A stretch of 64,000 nt of DNA from Leuconostoc lactis KCTC 3528 = DSM 20202 (GTDB lineage: Bacteria; Bacillota; Bacilli; Lactobacillales; Lactobacillaceae), in contig NZ_BMWM01000007.1 of NCBI RefSeq assembly GCF_014651235.1, positions 1-64,000 on the forward strand, in the 5' to 3' direction. Both the position numbers and the translations under genes were made by a program. Below the pieces are notes generated by a model. It searched no databases and was not told where the DNA came from. It worked only from the letters and a program-made list of their open reading frames with translations. Positions 11,145-19,904 of the stretch are shown here, piece after piece. How positions within the stretch are numbered: the stretch's first letter is position 1; each line of letters begins with the position of its first letter.

Positions 11145-11876
11145 TTAAAGCACGTGATCGAGACCAATTGCCAAGCCGCTCATCTGGGTTACGCCTTGTA
11201 AAGCACGCAGTACCCCTGGCACAAACGCCGCACGACTCGTCGTACTTTGGCTCAAGGTCAATTGTTCATCCAGTCCACCAAAATACACGGTTTGTTGTGC
11301 AATATAGCCTGGTAAGCGCAGCGCATGTACAGGAACAGCGTCAATCACTTCACCACGTGCTGGCCCTATCGTTGTTGGCTCCGGGTCACGTTGCCGTAAA
11401 GCCGCAATGCGCTTAGCAGTTGTCACAGCGGTCCCCGAAGGGGCATCGATTTTCTTAGGATTATGCGCTTCAACAATTTCGACGTCTGGAAAATACCGCG
11501 CTGCTAACTCGGAAAATTGCATGAGTAACACTGCTGACAAACTAAAATTAGGGACAATCAATACCCCACGTCCACCAGCTGCACGTTCCCGTAAATCAGC
11601 TACTTGGTCATCCGTTAGTCCCGTCGCACCAATGACAACGGCCATATCATGTGCAATCGCCCACACAGCATTGTCATACACTGTTGCTGGCGTACTCACA
11701 TCCAAAAAAACATCTGCTGGTTGATCAATTTCTGATAGAGCTGTCCAAACCGGATAGGCACTGTCATGTGCGTGCCCACTTAAAATCCCCACAATTTCAA
11801 ACGCTGAATCCATTAAACCAGTTTGAATGGCTTGTCCTAATTTACCAAAGCCCCCGGCCAAAATAACGCGCGTCAT
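11145..11876 (-). CDS. dapB: 4-hydroxy-tetrahydrodipicolinate reductase
   Basis: Catalyses the NAD(P)H-dependent reduction after DapA in the DAP/lysine pathway. N-terminal nucleotide-binding VILAGGFGKLGQ, the dinucleotide-contacting GATGLT, catalytic EAHNPKKIDAPSGTA (His/Lys pair) and GEVIDAVPVHALRLPG are all recognisable in 243 aa. Last gene of the lysA-dapH-dapL-dapA-dapB operon, overlapping the dapA stop by 4 nt (ATGA). Controlled by the lysine riboswitch upstream of lysA. Confidence 0.95.
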   Translation of the reverse strand: MTRVILAGGFGKLGQAIQTGLMDSAFEIVGILSGHAHDSAYPVWTALSEIDQPADVFLDVSTPATVYDNAVWAIAHDMAVVIGATGLTDDQVADLRERAAGGRGVLIVPNFSLSAVLLMQFSELAARYFPDVEIVEAHNPKKIDAPSGTAVTTAKRIAALRQRDPEPTTIGPARGEVIDAVPVHALRLPGYIAQQTVYFGGLDEQLTLSQSTTSRAAFVPGVLRALQGVTQMSGLAIGLDHVL

Positions 11877-12751
11877 GCCCTTGCCTCCAATCGTGTCGTT
11901 AATTGTTTGGTTTCCTCAGCTGTTAATGGTAGAATGGGCAGCCGCGTGATGTTGTGCAACAAGCCTTGTTCAGCCAACTTAGCCTTCACCGGTGCGGGGG
12001 ATGGCCAATGAAATAAAGCCGTCATTTTAGGCGTTAATTGACGCTGGATTTGACCAGCTTGACGCCAATCACCGGCCAACATAGCTGTAAATAAGGCCGT
12101 CATCTCATCCCCGTATAGGTGTGCTGCAACAGAAATTGTCCCGGCACCCCCCAGACTAAATGCGGCTAAAGTTTGCGCATCTTCACCGGTATAAACGGCA
12201 AAATCCTCGTGCTGAGTCAATTCAACTTCCGCCCCGATAAATTCCGCCGACGTGGTTTCCTTAATGGCATTAATATTGGGGTGTTGTGCCAACCGCACGA
12301 CACTATCAACCGTCAAACCAACGGCAGAACGACCGGGAATATTATACAGCATGACGGGTTTTGTCGCGGCATCAGCAATGGCACTAAAATGGGCAATCAT
12401 CCCTGCTTGGCTTGGCTTATTGTAATAGGGGGTCACAGCCAAAATGGCATCAATACCCGAAATGGCACTTAATTCACGTGCCATTTCAACAGATTCTGCC
12501 GTATTATTGGTTCCCGCATTCGCAATCAATAAGACACGATCACCAACATAACTGGCAATAAATTCTGTAACAACCAACTTTTCATCATGGGTCAAAGTTG
12601 GGGACTCTCCAGTTGTCCCAGCAATAACAAGACCTTGCGTGCCATGCGCCAACAAGTGGTCAATCACTTTCGTCAGTGCGGCATAATCAATTTGGCCGGC
12701 ATGATCAAATGGTGTGACCACTGCCGTGATGAGCTGAATATTTTCGTACAT
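11873..12751 (-). CDS. dapA: 4-hydroxy-tetrahydrodipicolinate synthase
   Basis: Condenses pyruvate with aspartate semialdehyde, first committed step to DAP. Shows TAVVTPFD near the N-terminus, GTTGESPTL, the tyrosine region AVTPYYNKPSQ, the IPGRSA arginine loop and the Schiff-base lysine in NAIKETT. ATG 12751 has AGAGGAAAAG upstream, giving 292 aa, the family length. Fourth gene of the lysine operon, about 40 nt after dapL. Confidence 0.96.
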   Translation of the reverse strand: MYENIQLITAVVTPFDHAGQIDYAALTKVIDHLLAHGTQGLVIAGTTGESPTLTHDEKLVVTEFIASYVGDRVLLIANAGTNNTAESVEMARELSAISGIDAILAVTPYYNKPSQAGMIAHFSAIADAATKPVMLYNIPGRSAVGLTVDSVVRLAQHPNINAIKETTSAEFIGAEVELTQHEDFAVYTGEDAQTLAAFSLGGAGTISVAAHLYGDEMTALFTAMLAGDWRQAGQIQRQLTPKMTALFHWPSPAPVKAKLAEQGLLHNITRLPILPLTAEETKQLTTRLEARA

Positions 12752-12791
12752 AACTTTTCCTCTAAAAATTCCAAGCACTGGTTACTAAGGC

Positions 12792-13955
12792 TTACGCTGC
12801 AACTGTCATCCGCCAAATTAAAAAGTCTTTTAAGGCTTCAAATCCAGGGACCAGCGCTGCTTCATCAATTGATAGTTCTGGACTATGTAAGGGATGGGTA
12901 TCATTGACACCAAGCCATAACATCACGCCGGGGATGTGCTGCAACAAATAACCAAAATCTTCACCAGTCATGGCTGGTTGCGCCACTTGGAAGTCAATAT
13001 TATCTGCCTGCTGCATAAACGTCATCATTTGTTGTGCCAAGACTGGATCATTTTCAACTGGTAAATAACTGCCACTTTCTAGTTCAACCGCAATCTCTAA
13101 ATCATTGGCCAAGGCAACACCATCAATAATTTGACGAATACGACGAATCATGATGTCAAGGCCCGCTTGCGTCATACTCCGGACAGTTCCTTCAAAATGC
13201 ACAGCATCGGGAATCACATTATTAGCAATCCCACCATTAATCACCCCAATGCTCACCACCCCACCTTGCATGGGATCAACCGAACGCGACACCACCGTTT
13301 GCAGTTGCAAAATTAATTCTGCAGCAGCGACAATCGGGTCTTTGACCAAATGGGGGTAAGCCGCATGGCCACCTTGACCATGAATCGTAACCTTCAGTTC
13401 AGCCGTTCCGGCAAACAAAGTGCCTGGCCGTGTGCTCAACACCCCTGCTGGTAAATCAGGCTGATCATGGATCCCATAAAATTCATCTGGTCGCCACTCG
13501 CCTGTAAATAACCCGCGATCATAAGCTAATTTTCCACCACTCATCGCTTCTTCAGCCGGTTGAAAGAAGACAATCAAATTGTCTTTGGGCTGATGCTGAC
13601 TGAAATATTGCACAATAGCTAAAGCAATACTCATATGCACATCGTGTCCACACGCATGCATTTTACCCGGATGCGTTGACGCAAATGGTAGCCCTGTTGC
13701 TTCTGTCACTGGCAACGCATCAATATCTGCCCGATAACCAATCGTTCGCTGTGGGGCCGTTCCTTGTATACGTACCAAAATAGCCGTTGGCAAGGCATCA
13801 ACCGTTCGAATAGTCATTGTGTCATTTTGCCAAGATTTTAGTTGCTTTAACAAATAATCATGCGTTTTGTATTCTGCCAAGGCCAATTCGGGAATTGCAT
13901 GTAAGTCGCGTCGATAGGTGCGTATGGCCGATGAAATGTCTGCTGTGTCCTGCAT
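12792..13955 (-). CDS. dapL: N-acetyldiaminopimelate deacetylase (M20 family)
   Basis: Metallo-amidohydrolase removing the acetyl group from N-acetyl-LL-DAP. M20D motifs: RRDLHAIPELALAE, metal ligands HACGHDVHM, PAEEAMSGG, GGHAAYPH and a C-terminal MTGEDFGY. 387 aa. The family also contains amidohydrolases of other specificity; position between dapH and dapA makes the DAP role secure. The ATG overlaps the dapH stop (TAATG) and is preceded by GAGAGGAT. Confidence 0.93.
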   Translation of the reverse strand: MQDTADISSAIRTYRRDLHAIPELALAEYKTHDYLLKQLKSWQNDTMTIRTVDALPTAILVRIQGTAPQRTIGYRADIDALPVTEATGLPFASTHPGKMHACGHDVHMSIALAIVQYFSQHQPKDNLIVFFQPAEEAMSGGKLAYDRGLFTGEWRPDEFYGIHDQPDLPAGVLSTRPGTLFAGTAELKVTIHGQGGHAAYPHLVKDPIVAAAELILQLQTVVSRSVDPMQGGVVSIGVINGGIANNVIPDAVHFEGTVRSMTQAGLDIMIRRIRQIIDGVALANDLEIAVELESGSYLPVENDPVLAQQMMTFMQQADNIDFQVAQPAMTGEDFGYLLQHIPGVMLWLGVNDTHPLHSPELSIDEAALVPGFEALKDFLIWRMTVAA

Positions 13956-14662
13956 TATAATCCTCTCAAAGCATCAATTAAAGCTGTTTTCTGTTGGGTT
14001 TGGGCATCAATTTTTTTGATTACTTTCGCCGGTACACCAGCCACTACAGTATTAGCTGGCACATCTTTGGTCACAATGGCGCCAGCCGCAACCACGGCAC
14101 CATCACCAATCTGAACCCCTTCAATCACAACGGCGTTTGCCCCGACCAATACATTATCGCCAACACGGACGGGTTCTGCTGAAGCGGGCTCAATCACCCC
14201 AGCTAGAACGGCGCCAGCGCCAATGTGTGAGTTCTTACCCACAATCGCACGACCGCCTAAGATGGCGCCCATGTCAATCATCGTGCCGGCCCCAATTTCT
14301 GCACCAATGTTGATGACTGCGCCTAACATAATCACGGCATTATCCCCAATTGTGACCTGATCTCGAATAATTGCCCCTGGCTCAATACGGGCATTCACAG
14401 CCTTTTTGTCGAGCAATGGGACAGCTGAATGCCGTGCATCATTTTCAATGTAAACATTTTCAGCTGGTAAATTAGCAATCAGTGGCGCAATATCAGCCCA
14501 ATCGCCGATCAGTTGTCCAAATGACACCCCGCCAAATTGTTGCACCGTTACCGGAATTTCGCCGGCTAAGACCCCTTTATAAGTCACTTTCACAGGCGTG
14601 ACTTTTTTGGCATTGGCGATGAAATCAATCAATTTTTGGGCTGCATTTTCTGTCGTTGTCAT
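13955..14662 (-). CDS. dapH: 2,3,4,5-tetrahydropyridine-2,6-dicarboxylate N-acetyltransferase
   Basis: Acetyl-CoA-dependent acetylation opening the acetyl branch of the DAP pathway. N-terminal DapH domain (TPVKVTYKG, then [14 protein letters not shown]) followed by left-handed beta-helix hexapeptide repeats such as [25 protein letters not shown] and [12 protein letters not shown]. 235 aa, normal. AAGAGGAT precedes ATG 14662. With the deacetylase next door it defines this as the acetylase rather than the succinylase route. Confidence 0.95.
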   Translation of the reverse strand: MTTTENAAQKLIDFIANAKKVTPVKVTYKGVLAGEIPVTVQQFGGVSFGQLIGDWADIAPLIANLPAENVYIENDARHSAVPLLDKKAVNARIEPGAIIRDQVTIGDNAVIMLGAVINIGAEIGAGTMIDMGAILGGRAIVGKNSHIGAGAVLAGVIEPASAEPVRVGDNVLVGANAVVIEGVQIGDGAVVAAGAIVTKDVPANTVVAGVPAKVIKKIDAQTQQKTALIDALRGL

Positions 14663-14680
14663 GTTTTTATCCTCTTATGA

Positions 14681-15979
14681 TTATTCTGGTGTATTAGCAA
14701 GGTCGTAGTCACGATCTAATGCGACGATATCGGCATAAGTTTCCCGTGCCACAACCAATTGATGTGCGCCATTTTCCACGAAAACTACTGCTGGTCGTGG
14801 ATTGCGGTTGTAATTGGAAGCCATGGCATAACCATAGGCGCCAGTTGCTTGAACGGCTAAGATGTCGCCAGGTTTGGTTTGCGGTAGCGCTTGCTCCCAA
14901 ACTAACACATCCCCTGATTCGCAATATTTACCAGCAACCCGCACAACTTCAGTCGTTGGCGCATTGGGATCATTGGCTAACACCGCATCGTAGTTCGCTT
15001 GGTAAAGGGCTGGTCGAATATTATCCCCCATGCCTCCGTCAACGGCAAGATACTGGCGTAAATCCGGAATATCCTTGCGTGACCCAATTGTATAAAGTGT
15101 TTGCCCGGCTGGCCCAACAATCGAACGCCCTGGCTCAATCCAAATTTCCGGCATTGGCCAGGCAAATGCTTCAGCTTTTGCTTTCAGCGTGGCAATGATT
15201 GCTGCAGCATAGTCACTTTCAGGCAATGGCGTATCATCATCGGTATACCGAATCCCAAAACCACCACCAACGTTAATAACGGCTGGAGTCCAACCCCAAC
15301 TATGAGCTGTATCGGCAAGTAAAGCTGCATTCTTTTCAAAGCCCGTGACATCAAAAATCTGTGACCCGATGTGTGCATGTAAGCCACGTAAATCAAGGTT
15401 TGTATCCAACCGTGCAATCTCATAAGCACGTTTTGCTTGACCAGTTAATAAATCAAAGCCAAATTTAGAATCTTGCTGACCAGTACTAATAAATTCATGG
15501 GTATGTGCTGAAATGCCTGGCGAAATACGCAGTAAAATAGCTTGTTGTACTTGGTGCGCAGCAGCAATTTCTGATAACCATTGCAATTCTAAGAAATTGT
15601 CAACAATAATCGTGCCCACGCCAGCACGCACCGCCATGCTTAGCTCATCCCAACTCTTATTATTGCCATTAAAGCTCAAATGTGCTGCTGGAAAACCGAC
15701 TGCCAGAGCCGTGTATAATTCACCACCCGAGACAATATCTGCGTGGATACCCTCTTGCTGGGCAACTTGATAAATGGCCTTCGTTGAAAATGCCTTTGAG
15801 GCATAACTCACAACATAAGGGACAGCTTCGCGCTCAAAAATTGCTTTAAACGCACGCATCGTTTGACGGATTTTAGAGACGTCGTAAACATATAACGGTG
15901 TGCCATAAGTGTCGGCCAATGTGACGGCATCAACACCGTCAATGGTCAAATGTGCTTGTGCGTTTGTTGAATAATTCAT
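14681..15979 (-). CDS. lysA: diaminopimelate decarboxylase
   Basis: PLP enzyme making L-lysine from meso-DAP. Fold-type III features: PLP-lysine in YVSYASKAFSTKA, HIGSQI, the phosphate-binding GGGFGI, the EPGRSIVG segment and the active-site cysteine in GKYCESGDVL. I start it at ATG 15979 (432 aa), which has GGAGAAGG upstream; an upstream in-frame start at 16018 would fall inside the riboswitch terminator. First gene of the lysine operon. Confidence 0.95.
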   Translation of the reverse strand: MNYSTNAQAHLTIDGVDAVTLADTYGTPLYVYDVSKIRQTMRAFKAIFEREAVPYVVSYASKAFSTKAIYQVAQQEGIHADIVSGGELYTALAVGFPAAHLSFNGNNKSWDELSMAVRAGVGTIIVDNFLELQWLSEIAAAHQVQQAILLRISPGISAHTHEFISTGQQDSKFGFDLLTGQAKRAYEIARLDTNLDLRGLHAHIGSQIFDVTGFEKNAALLADTAHSWGWTPAVINVGGGFGIRYTDDDTPLPESDYAAAIIATLKAKAEAFAWPMPEIWIEPGRSIVGPAGQTLYTIGSRKDIPDLRQYLAVDGGMGDNIRPALYQANYDAVLANDPNAPTTEVVRVAGKYCESGDVLVWEQALPQTKPGDILAVQATGAYGYAMASNYNRNPRPAVVFVENGAHQLVVARETYADIVALDRDYDLANTPE

Positions 15980-16015
15980 ATACCTTCTCCACCTTAACGA
16001 TGCCCTAATTGCTAA

Positions 16016-16060
16016 CATAAAAAGCCTTCTGTTCGAGACATGGTCACGGACAAAAGGCTT
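16016..16060 (-). terminator. riboswitch expression platform terminator
   Basis: Stem 16050-16060 with 16022-16032 (11 pairs with one wobble) followed by five U, between the L-box and lysA. It is the off-state hairpin of the lysine riboswitch. Confidence 0.85.
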
Positions 16061-16084
16061 CTAAAGCTTGCATTTTTGACAGTT

Positions 16085-16252
16085 TCCATAGCTCACCGTT
16101 ATTTCTAACGACAGTCTAATAGTTCTTAACCATTAGCCCAACAAACCAACTTTGTAGTGTTCGTTCATTTCGGCGATTTCCCCTTTGACTTACCCTCCCA
16201 ATTGCTACAACAATTCAGATAAGCGACTCCTGTCAATCGCAACCTCTATGTG
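16085..16252 (-). promoter_or_regulatory. lysine riboswitch (L-box)
   Basis: Conserved L-box elements appear in order on the minus strand: ATAGAGGTTGCG, AGGAGTCG, AAAGGGG followed by ATCGCCGAA, then GACTGTC and a 3' GAGCTATGG. The P1 ends pair (16246-16250 with 16087-16091). A terminator follows before lysA, so lysine binding should cause premature termination of lysA-dapH-dapL-dapA-dapB. Confidence 0.92.
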
Positions 16253-16275
16253 AAATTAAATTTTATGTTGTTATT

Positions 16276-16304
16276 ATAATAGCTTACGCACTTAAAAATG
16301 TCAA
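16276..16304 (-). promoter_or_regulatory. promoter of the lysine operon
   Basis: TTGACA (16299-16304), 17-nt spacer, TATTAT (16276-16281), ending about 25 nt before the L-box. It abuts the stop codon of the upstream 113-aa gene. Confidence 0.75.
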
Positions 16305-16313
16305 ATTTTTAAT

Positions 16314-16655
16314 TTAATATGTCGTGTCAATGAAAGTTAATCCTAATTCTTTGCCATATTTTTGAATCGTCGCTTCTGATAAATTCATTTCAAAAGCTAA
16401 ATCAATATAACTTGTCATCCCGGCGTTAAATAAGGCGAGTACTTTAGCCTTACGTTCATCTTTGCCGATCGCTGCCTCAGTCCCCAGTGCTTGTACGCCA
16501 CGGCCAACGAGCGCTTGACTCGCTTCACTTTTAGGCTTGTAGTCACGTTGATCGCGTTCACGATAAGCTTGTGCGGCGGCTTTGATGTCTAATTGTTCGA
16601 CTCTGACATCCGTTGTGATGTCACTGGCTTTTTTAAATTGGTAATTCAAGATCAT
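16314..16655 (-). CDS. hypothetical protein, HTH-like C-terminus
   Basis: 113 aa, family not recognised. The N-terminal half is charged and Ala/Gln/Arg rich; residues about 70-105 (AKVLALFNAG, then LAFEMNLSEATIQKYGKELG) read like a helix-turn-helix. It follows nadV by only 3 nt in the same direction, so it is part of that operon, and may be a regulator or partner. GAGGA touches the ATG at 16655, too close for good initiation; a TTG two codons on (16649) has better spacing. Confidence 0.6.
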   Translation of the reverse strand: MILNYQFKKASDITTDVRVEQLDIKAAAQAYRERDQRDYKPKSEASQALVGRGVQALGTEAAIGKDERKAKVLALFNAGMTSYIDLAFEMNLSEATIQKYGKELGLTFIDTTY

Positions 16656-16658
16656 TCC

Positions 16659-18035
16659 TCACAATTGGGCACGTTGTATTATCGCTTGCCCATCAACGGG
16701 GGCAAAAACGCAATTCTCATAAACGGTTGTCAAGAGATCTTCTCCTGGTTCACTTTGTGGTACCGTGACAATTTGGCCATCTCGGCGAATCACTTTAAGT
16801 AGTCCCGCTTTTGACGCTTTTGAGGCATCCGTTTTAGGCTTTTTTTGAATGTTGATGTGCTCACCAGTGGCGGTCTCCGCATAGGCTGCTTTGATAGCAA
16901 AGCGTGCGGTGTCTCGGGTAAAGCCTTCTTGTAACAAACCACCACCAGAGCCAACCACCAAGTTATCCGCTGACCAACCAGCGGCCAGCAAGGCTTCATA
17001 AAGGGCAATAATTGTGTCTGCTTTCATGCCATCGCCCTGAATAATGCCGACATTATGTTGTAAAACACGATACCCCTTGTCATTTGTCGTCGTCCCAAAA
17101 ATTTCCGCAAGCAGGTCGAGTACTTGCAAATCAATGGTTAGTGGATCTCCAGAATCTGGTCTGAGAACAATTCGGCCTTCACGTGCCATAATTCGTGCTT
17201 TAATTTCTGGTGATCCAATCACATTTTTCACAAAATTGAGTGCATCGTATGAATCGATGACAATAGATAAAATAGCATCATCCGGTGCCCGATCCAATTG
17301 CGCATGGACATAGGCGAATTCACCGGCGTCAGCACCATATGACGTCGCCACCGAATGTTCCGTCGCCCAGACAGACAAAGCCCGTCCTGGCACGCCATAA
17401 ACTGAGTCAAAATACGCCGAAGCTGCCATGTTATCAGAGCCACGGAAGTGCAACAAATGGGCAGCACCACCCCGTTTAGCAGATTCTAATGACGTCGCGC
17501 CACGCAACCCAAAATCATTAACTGCCAGCGCCACATTGGCTGGCGTACCCGATTGTTCAAATAATGGCGTTAACCGTTGCCGAATGACCATTGAATTCGT
17601 GGCAATGGTTGTTGGATACCACACATGCATCAAGACGTCTTCTAACGCGTTCAAACTGGTGGCAAACCAATCAGCCGTTGACTCAATCGTAAAGAGCGCA
17701 TTGCCCACTGGCACCGTCATACCTTCAGGTAATGCTTTAATTTTAACGGGGAAATAACCCAGATCACGGACTTTTTCCCAAACTGAGCGATTAAAAAAGG
17801 CTGCTGTGCCAAACGTGAGTTCACTCACACGAGCCGCTTCATCGATCATCTCATCCGTGATGGGTTGGCGGAAATAGGCGTCCAAAATCATCTGCAAGCC
17901 AAACCAACTCACCTGTTCATATTGGCCGCCAACGCGCGCTTCGCCATAAGAATATAATTTTGTTAACTGGGCAGGATACTGTAAATGATGGGTTAATTTA
18001 TAGGCATCCGTTGCCAAAATGACATTTTCCGTCAT
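16659..18035 (-). CDS. nadV: nicotinamide phosphoribosyltransferase
   Basis: Makes NMN from nicotinamide and PRPP, giving a two-step salvage to NAD. Recognised by DAYKLTHHLQYP at the N-terminus, FGLRGATS, HFRGSDNMAA, the conserved VIDSYDALN and VLRPDSGDP, then GIIQGDGMK and VVGSGGGLLQ; these are NAMPT/NadV features rather than PncB. 458 aa is typical. Its ATG overlaps the stop of the upstream gene by 4 nt. NAD kinase lies 14 kb away; no other NAD genes are in this cluster. Confidence 0.92.
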   Translation of the reverse strand: MTENVILATDAYKLTHHLQYPAQLTKLYSYGEARVGGQYEQVSWFGLQMILDAYFRQPITDEMIDEAARVSELTFGTAAFFNRSVWEKVRDLGYFPVKIKALPEGMTVPVGNALFTIESTADWFATSLNALEDVLMHVWYPTTIATNSMVIRQRLTPLFEQSGTPANVALAVNDFGLRGATSLESAKRGGAAHLLHFRGSDNMAASAYFDSVYGVPGRALSVWATEHSVATSYGADAGEFAYVHAQLDRAPDDAILSIVIDSYDALNFVKNVIGSPEIKARIMAREGRIVLRPDSGDPLTIDLQVLDLLAEIFGTTTNDKGYRVLQHNVGIIQGDGMKADTIIALYEALLAAGWSADNLVVGSGGGLLQEGFTRDTARFAIKAAYAETATGEHINIQKKPKTDASKASKAGLLKVIRRDGQIVTVPQSEPGEDLLTTVYENCVFAPVDGQAIIQRAQL

Positions 18036-18580
18036 GCTTTTATCTCCGGTAAGTCTGTCGCGATTAACTCACGGGTAACATCGCGGTAATCGTCCCCATG
18101 TAGCCGCAATAAGCGCCAATCATAGACTTTATCATCATCAAATTCATCAATATAAGGTTCAAATTCGCCTTCCGTTTGCAAAATCAAATACCCTGCAAAG
18201 GCAGCGACAAATTCGTCATCAGAAGCTACCACACGGGTAAGTTTGCCATCATGGAAGAAACCAACCGCAAGTTGATCGCCTTGCCACTGAGCTTCCACAG
18301 CCCACTTTAACGTGATCCAATCTGACATTGTCAACCCAAGATTCAACAAATAATCAATCGACAATCGAATGTGAATTGGATGTGATTTGGTTTGGGTTTC
18401 AATGCCTTGGTCATCGAGTTGACTTGAAAAAATACCGACTAAAGCTTCCAGTTCCGCAATCGTTGGCAAACTGGCATCATCTTGCCATTCTTTGACCAAA
18501 TCAGCGTTAACATCCAAGGCGTCCGCAATTTCTTGTGTGGTAATGTGTGTTAATTGTTGTAATTTTTCAATATTATTCAT
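18032..18580 (-). CDS. hypothetical protein with N-terminal HTH
   Basis: 182 aa, not recognised as a named family. Residues 5-45 (LTHITTQEIADALDVNADLVKEWQ) resemble an XRE/Cro-type helix-turn-helix. The rest is acidic (DEFDDDKVYDW) with no membrane segment. First gene of an operon with nadV (4-nt ATGA overlap) and the 113-aa gene, so a role in NAD salvage or its control is inferred only. No SD is adjacent to ATG 18580; AAGGAG lies at 18651-18656 beyond a long hairpin. A GTG at 18604 is an alternative start. Confidence 0.65.
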   Translation of the reverse strand: MNNIEKLQQLTHITTQEIADALDVNADLVKEWQDDASLPTIAELEALVGIFSSQLDDQGIETQTKSHPIHIRLSIDYLLNLGLTMSDWITLKWAVEAQWQGDQLAVGFFHDGKLTRVVASDDEFVAAFAGYLILQTEGEFEPYIDEFDDDKVYDWRLLRLHGDDYRDVTRELIATDLPEIKA

Positions 18581-18664
18581 TTTTATGATACAGCGTTGCG
18601 ACACGAACGTTTGCCCGTTGGGTCACAACTTTCCCCAATCTTTATAGTCACTCCTTAAATTATA
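18581..18664 (-). promoter_or_regulatory. leader of the nadV operon
   Basis: TATAAT in an extended -10 context (18659-18664), AAGGAG at 18651-18656, and a hairpin pairing 622-629 with 595-602 (numbers offset from 18000) with an inner AACG/CGTT stem. No other SD is near the ATG. If the -10 is real the transcript would begin at or inside the AAGGAG, so promoter and SD cannot both be fully used. Confidence 0.4.
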
Positions 18665-18686
18665 GCACTGATCACGATGTGCCTAT

Positions 18687-18723
18687 AAAAAAAGTCACGA
18701 TTGACAGGCATTGTCATCGTGAC
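18687..18723 (-). terminator. strong intrinsic terminator of the candidate RNA
   Basis: 12 pairs with one bulged base (18694-18706 with 18712-18723, loop GGCAT), followed on the minus strand by seven U. Confidence 0.85.
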
Positions 18724-18853
18724 CCATGATTCTCCAAAAACCCAGCATGAATTAAAAAATGTGGAAATTTGTGTGAAAGAAAGTAGTTTTAGACAGTCTT
18801 GCGACCGATCAACAGGCGTAATTCATGTTGGGTCAACGAACCATGCGCTGTAT
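18687..18853 (-). ncRNA. candidate small RNA or orphan structured leader
   Basis: On the minus strand a promoter (TTGACA at 18882-18887, AT-rich -10 near 18858-18864) is followed by a structured segment. A 14-position helix pairs 18819-18832 with 18741-18754 (one mismatch) and is followed by TTTTT. Its 64-nt loop contains a small stem capped by a GCAA tetraloop. A second strong terminator follows at 18687-18723. The next gene has its own -10, so this may be an independent RNA of roughly 110-165 nt. I do not recognise its class; no T-box, SAM, preQ1 or lysine consensus is visible. Confidence 0.5.
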
Positions 18854-18976
18854 CTAAAATTTATCACATTTATTGTATTTTTGTCAAAAAATTGTCTAAA
18901 AAACACCTTACCCTATGCTAGAAAAACAGCACCATAACAGGCATTATCATCCCTAATTCACCCGAGCTAAAGCCAG

Positions 18977-19064
18977 TTGACGGCTGATCAAATACGGTAG
19001 TATAATGGCTTGTTGTAGCGTTATAAGCGCATCTTCAGGTTATGTTATCGCAACATAACCTGAA
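18977..19064 (+). promoter_or_regulatory. promoter and leader hairpin of the 19151 gene
   Basis: TTGACG (18977-18982), 18-nt spacer, TATAAT (19001-19006). The transcript would start near 19013 and immediately carry a perfect 13-bp hairpin (19034-19046 with 19052-19064) followed by TAATTTTCG. It could be a weak terminator, an attenuator or a protective 5' structure. About 85 nt then separate it from the gene. Confidence 0.6.
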
Positions 19065-19150
19065 TAATTTTCGATGAATTGCTTAACGTTTAACAACAGT
19101 CTATCATCATGTGCTGAGTAACCACATTAAAAGGCTTTGGGAGTGAGAAT

Positions 19151-19846
19151 ATGAGAGGAATGTTATCTTTACTTTGGATCATAACCTTGATCGCATTGGT
19201 GGCATTTTTTGTTCTATTGATCATTTTTGTGATCGACAAAGTTAAACAGCGTGACAGTAGCGTAAGCGGACGCGTATTGATCACAACGCTTGTGATGAGT
19301 CTGATACTTTTAGTGACCTCATGTGGGGCCGATGTTGGGGCCGAGACGGCCCGGGGCTTATCCTCAAATGTCGCAAAATCTGACAACTTAGCTATCACAT
19401 CTGATGATGACAGTACCACTAGTCAGGACTCTGAAATTGATGTCGATGTGGAACCTGATGATAATATTCATACGATAACTGAGGTGTCACCTAACATTAG
19501 CAATAATGAACCCATTGCCTATCACACAGACATCACGTATGAGCAAGTTGCCCACGCCCCAGCTGATTTTGCTGGCGAAAAAATGCAATTTAGCGGTAAA
19601 GTGGTCAAAATTGTGCCAACTGATGGTGATGATAAAGTCCGGCTTGCAGTCAATGACAACCCTAACAACCTGTTGATTGTTGACGTGGATCAAGATTTGC
19701 TGAGCGGTTCAAACCTATCAGAAGGTCAACAAGTGACTTTTTCTGGTGTGATTGAAGGGATCGAAACCTATCAAACAGATCAAGGCGATAAAGTAACCGC
19801 CTCGTCGATGGACGCTAAAATCATTAATTACCAAACAAGTAACTAA
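19151..19846 (+). CDS. membrane-anchored protein with possible lipobox and OB-like domain
   Basis: 231 aa, family not recognised. Residues 5-28 form a transmembrane helix, residues 43-57 a second hydrophobic stretch ending LLVTSCG, which fits a lipobox although it is not at the N-terminus. An Asp/Ser-rich linker (about 70-115) leads to a C-terminal domain (VAHAPADFAGEKMQFSGKVVKIV to the end) resembling small OB-fold extracellular domains of Gram-positive lipoproteins. Probably faces outward; function unknown. GGGAGTGAGAAT precedes ATG 19151. A shorter start at a Met just before the second hydrophobic stretch would give an ordinary lipoprotein. Confidence 0.7.
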   Translation: MRGMLSLLWIITLIALVAFFVLLIIFVIDKVKQRDSSVSGRVLITTLVMSLILLVTSCGADVGAETARGLSSNVAKSDNLAITSDDDSTTSQDSEIDVDVEPDDNIHTITEVSPNISNNEPIAYHTDITYEQVAHAPADFAGEKMQFSGKVVKIVPTDGDDKVRLAVNDNPNNLLIVDVDQDLLSGSNLSEGQQVTFSGVIEGIETYQTDQGDKVTASSMDAKIINYQTSN

Positions 19847-19904
19847 ACACACGCATGCCCGTTTGGGCGTACATAGCTAACTCACGTCTCAGTGTCACTG
19901 CAAT

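Noticed and set aside
18719-18853. T-box or known riboswitch upstream of the nadV operon
   Set aside because: No T-box AGGGTGGNACCGCG and no consensus of a riboswitch class I know was found; reported as an unassigned element.
18701-18937. 78-aa plus-strand ORF in the nadV upstream gap
   Set aside because: It crosses the terminator hairpin and long helix of the minus-strand element, and has no SD or family resemblance.
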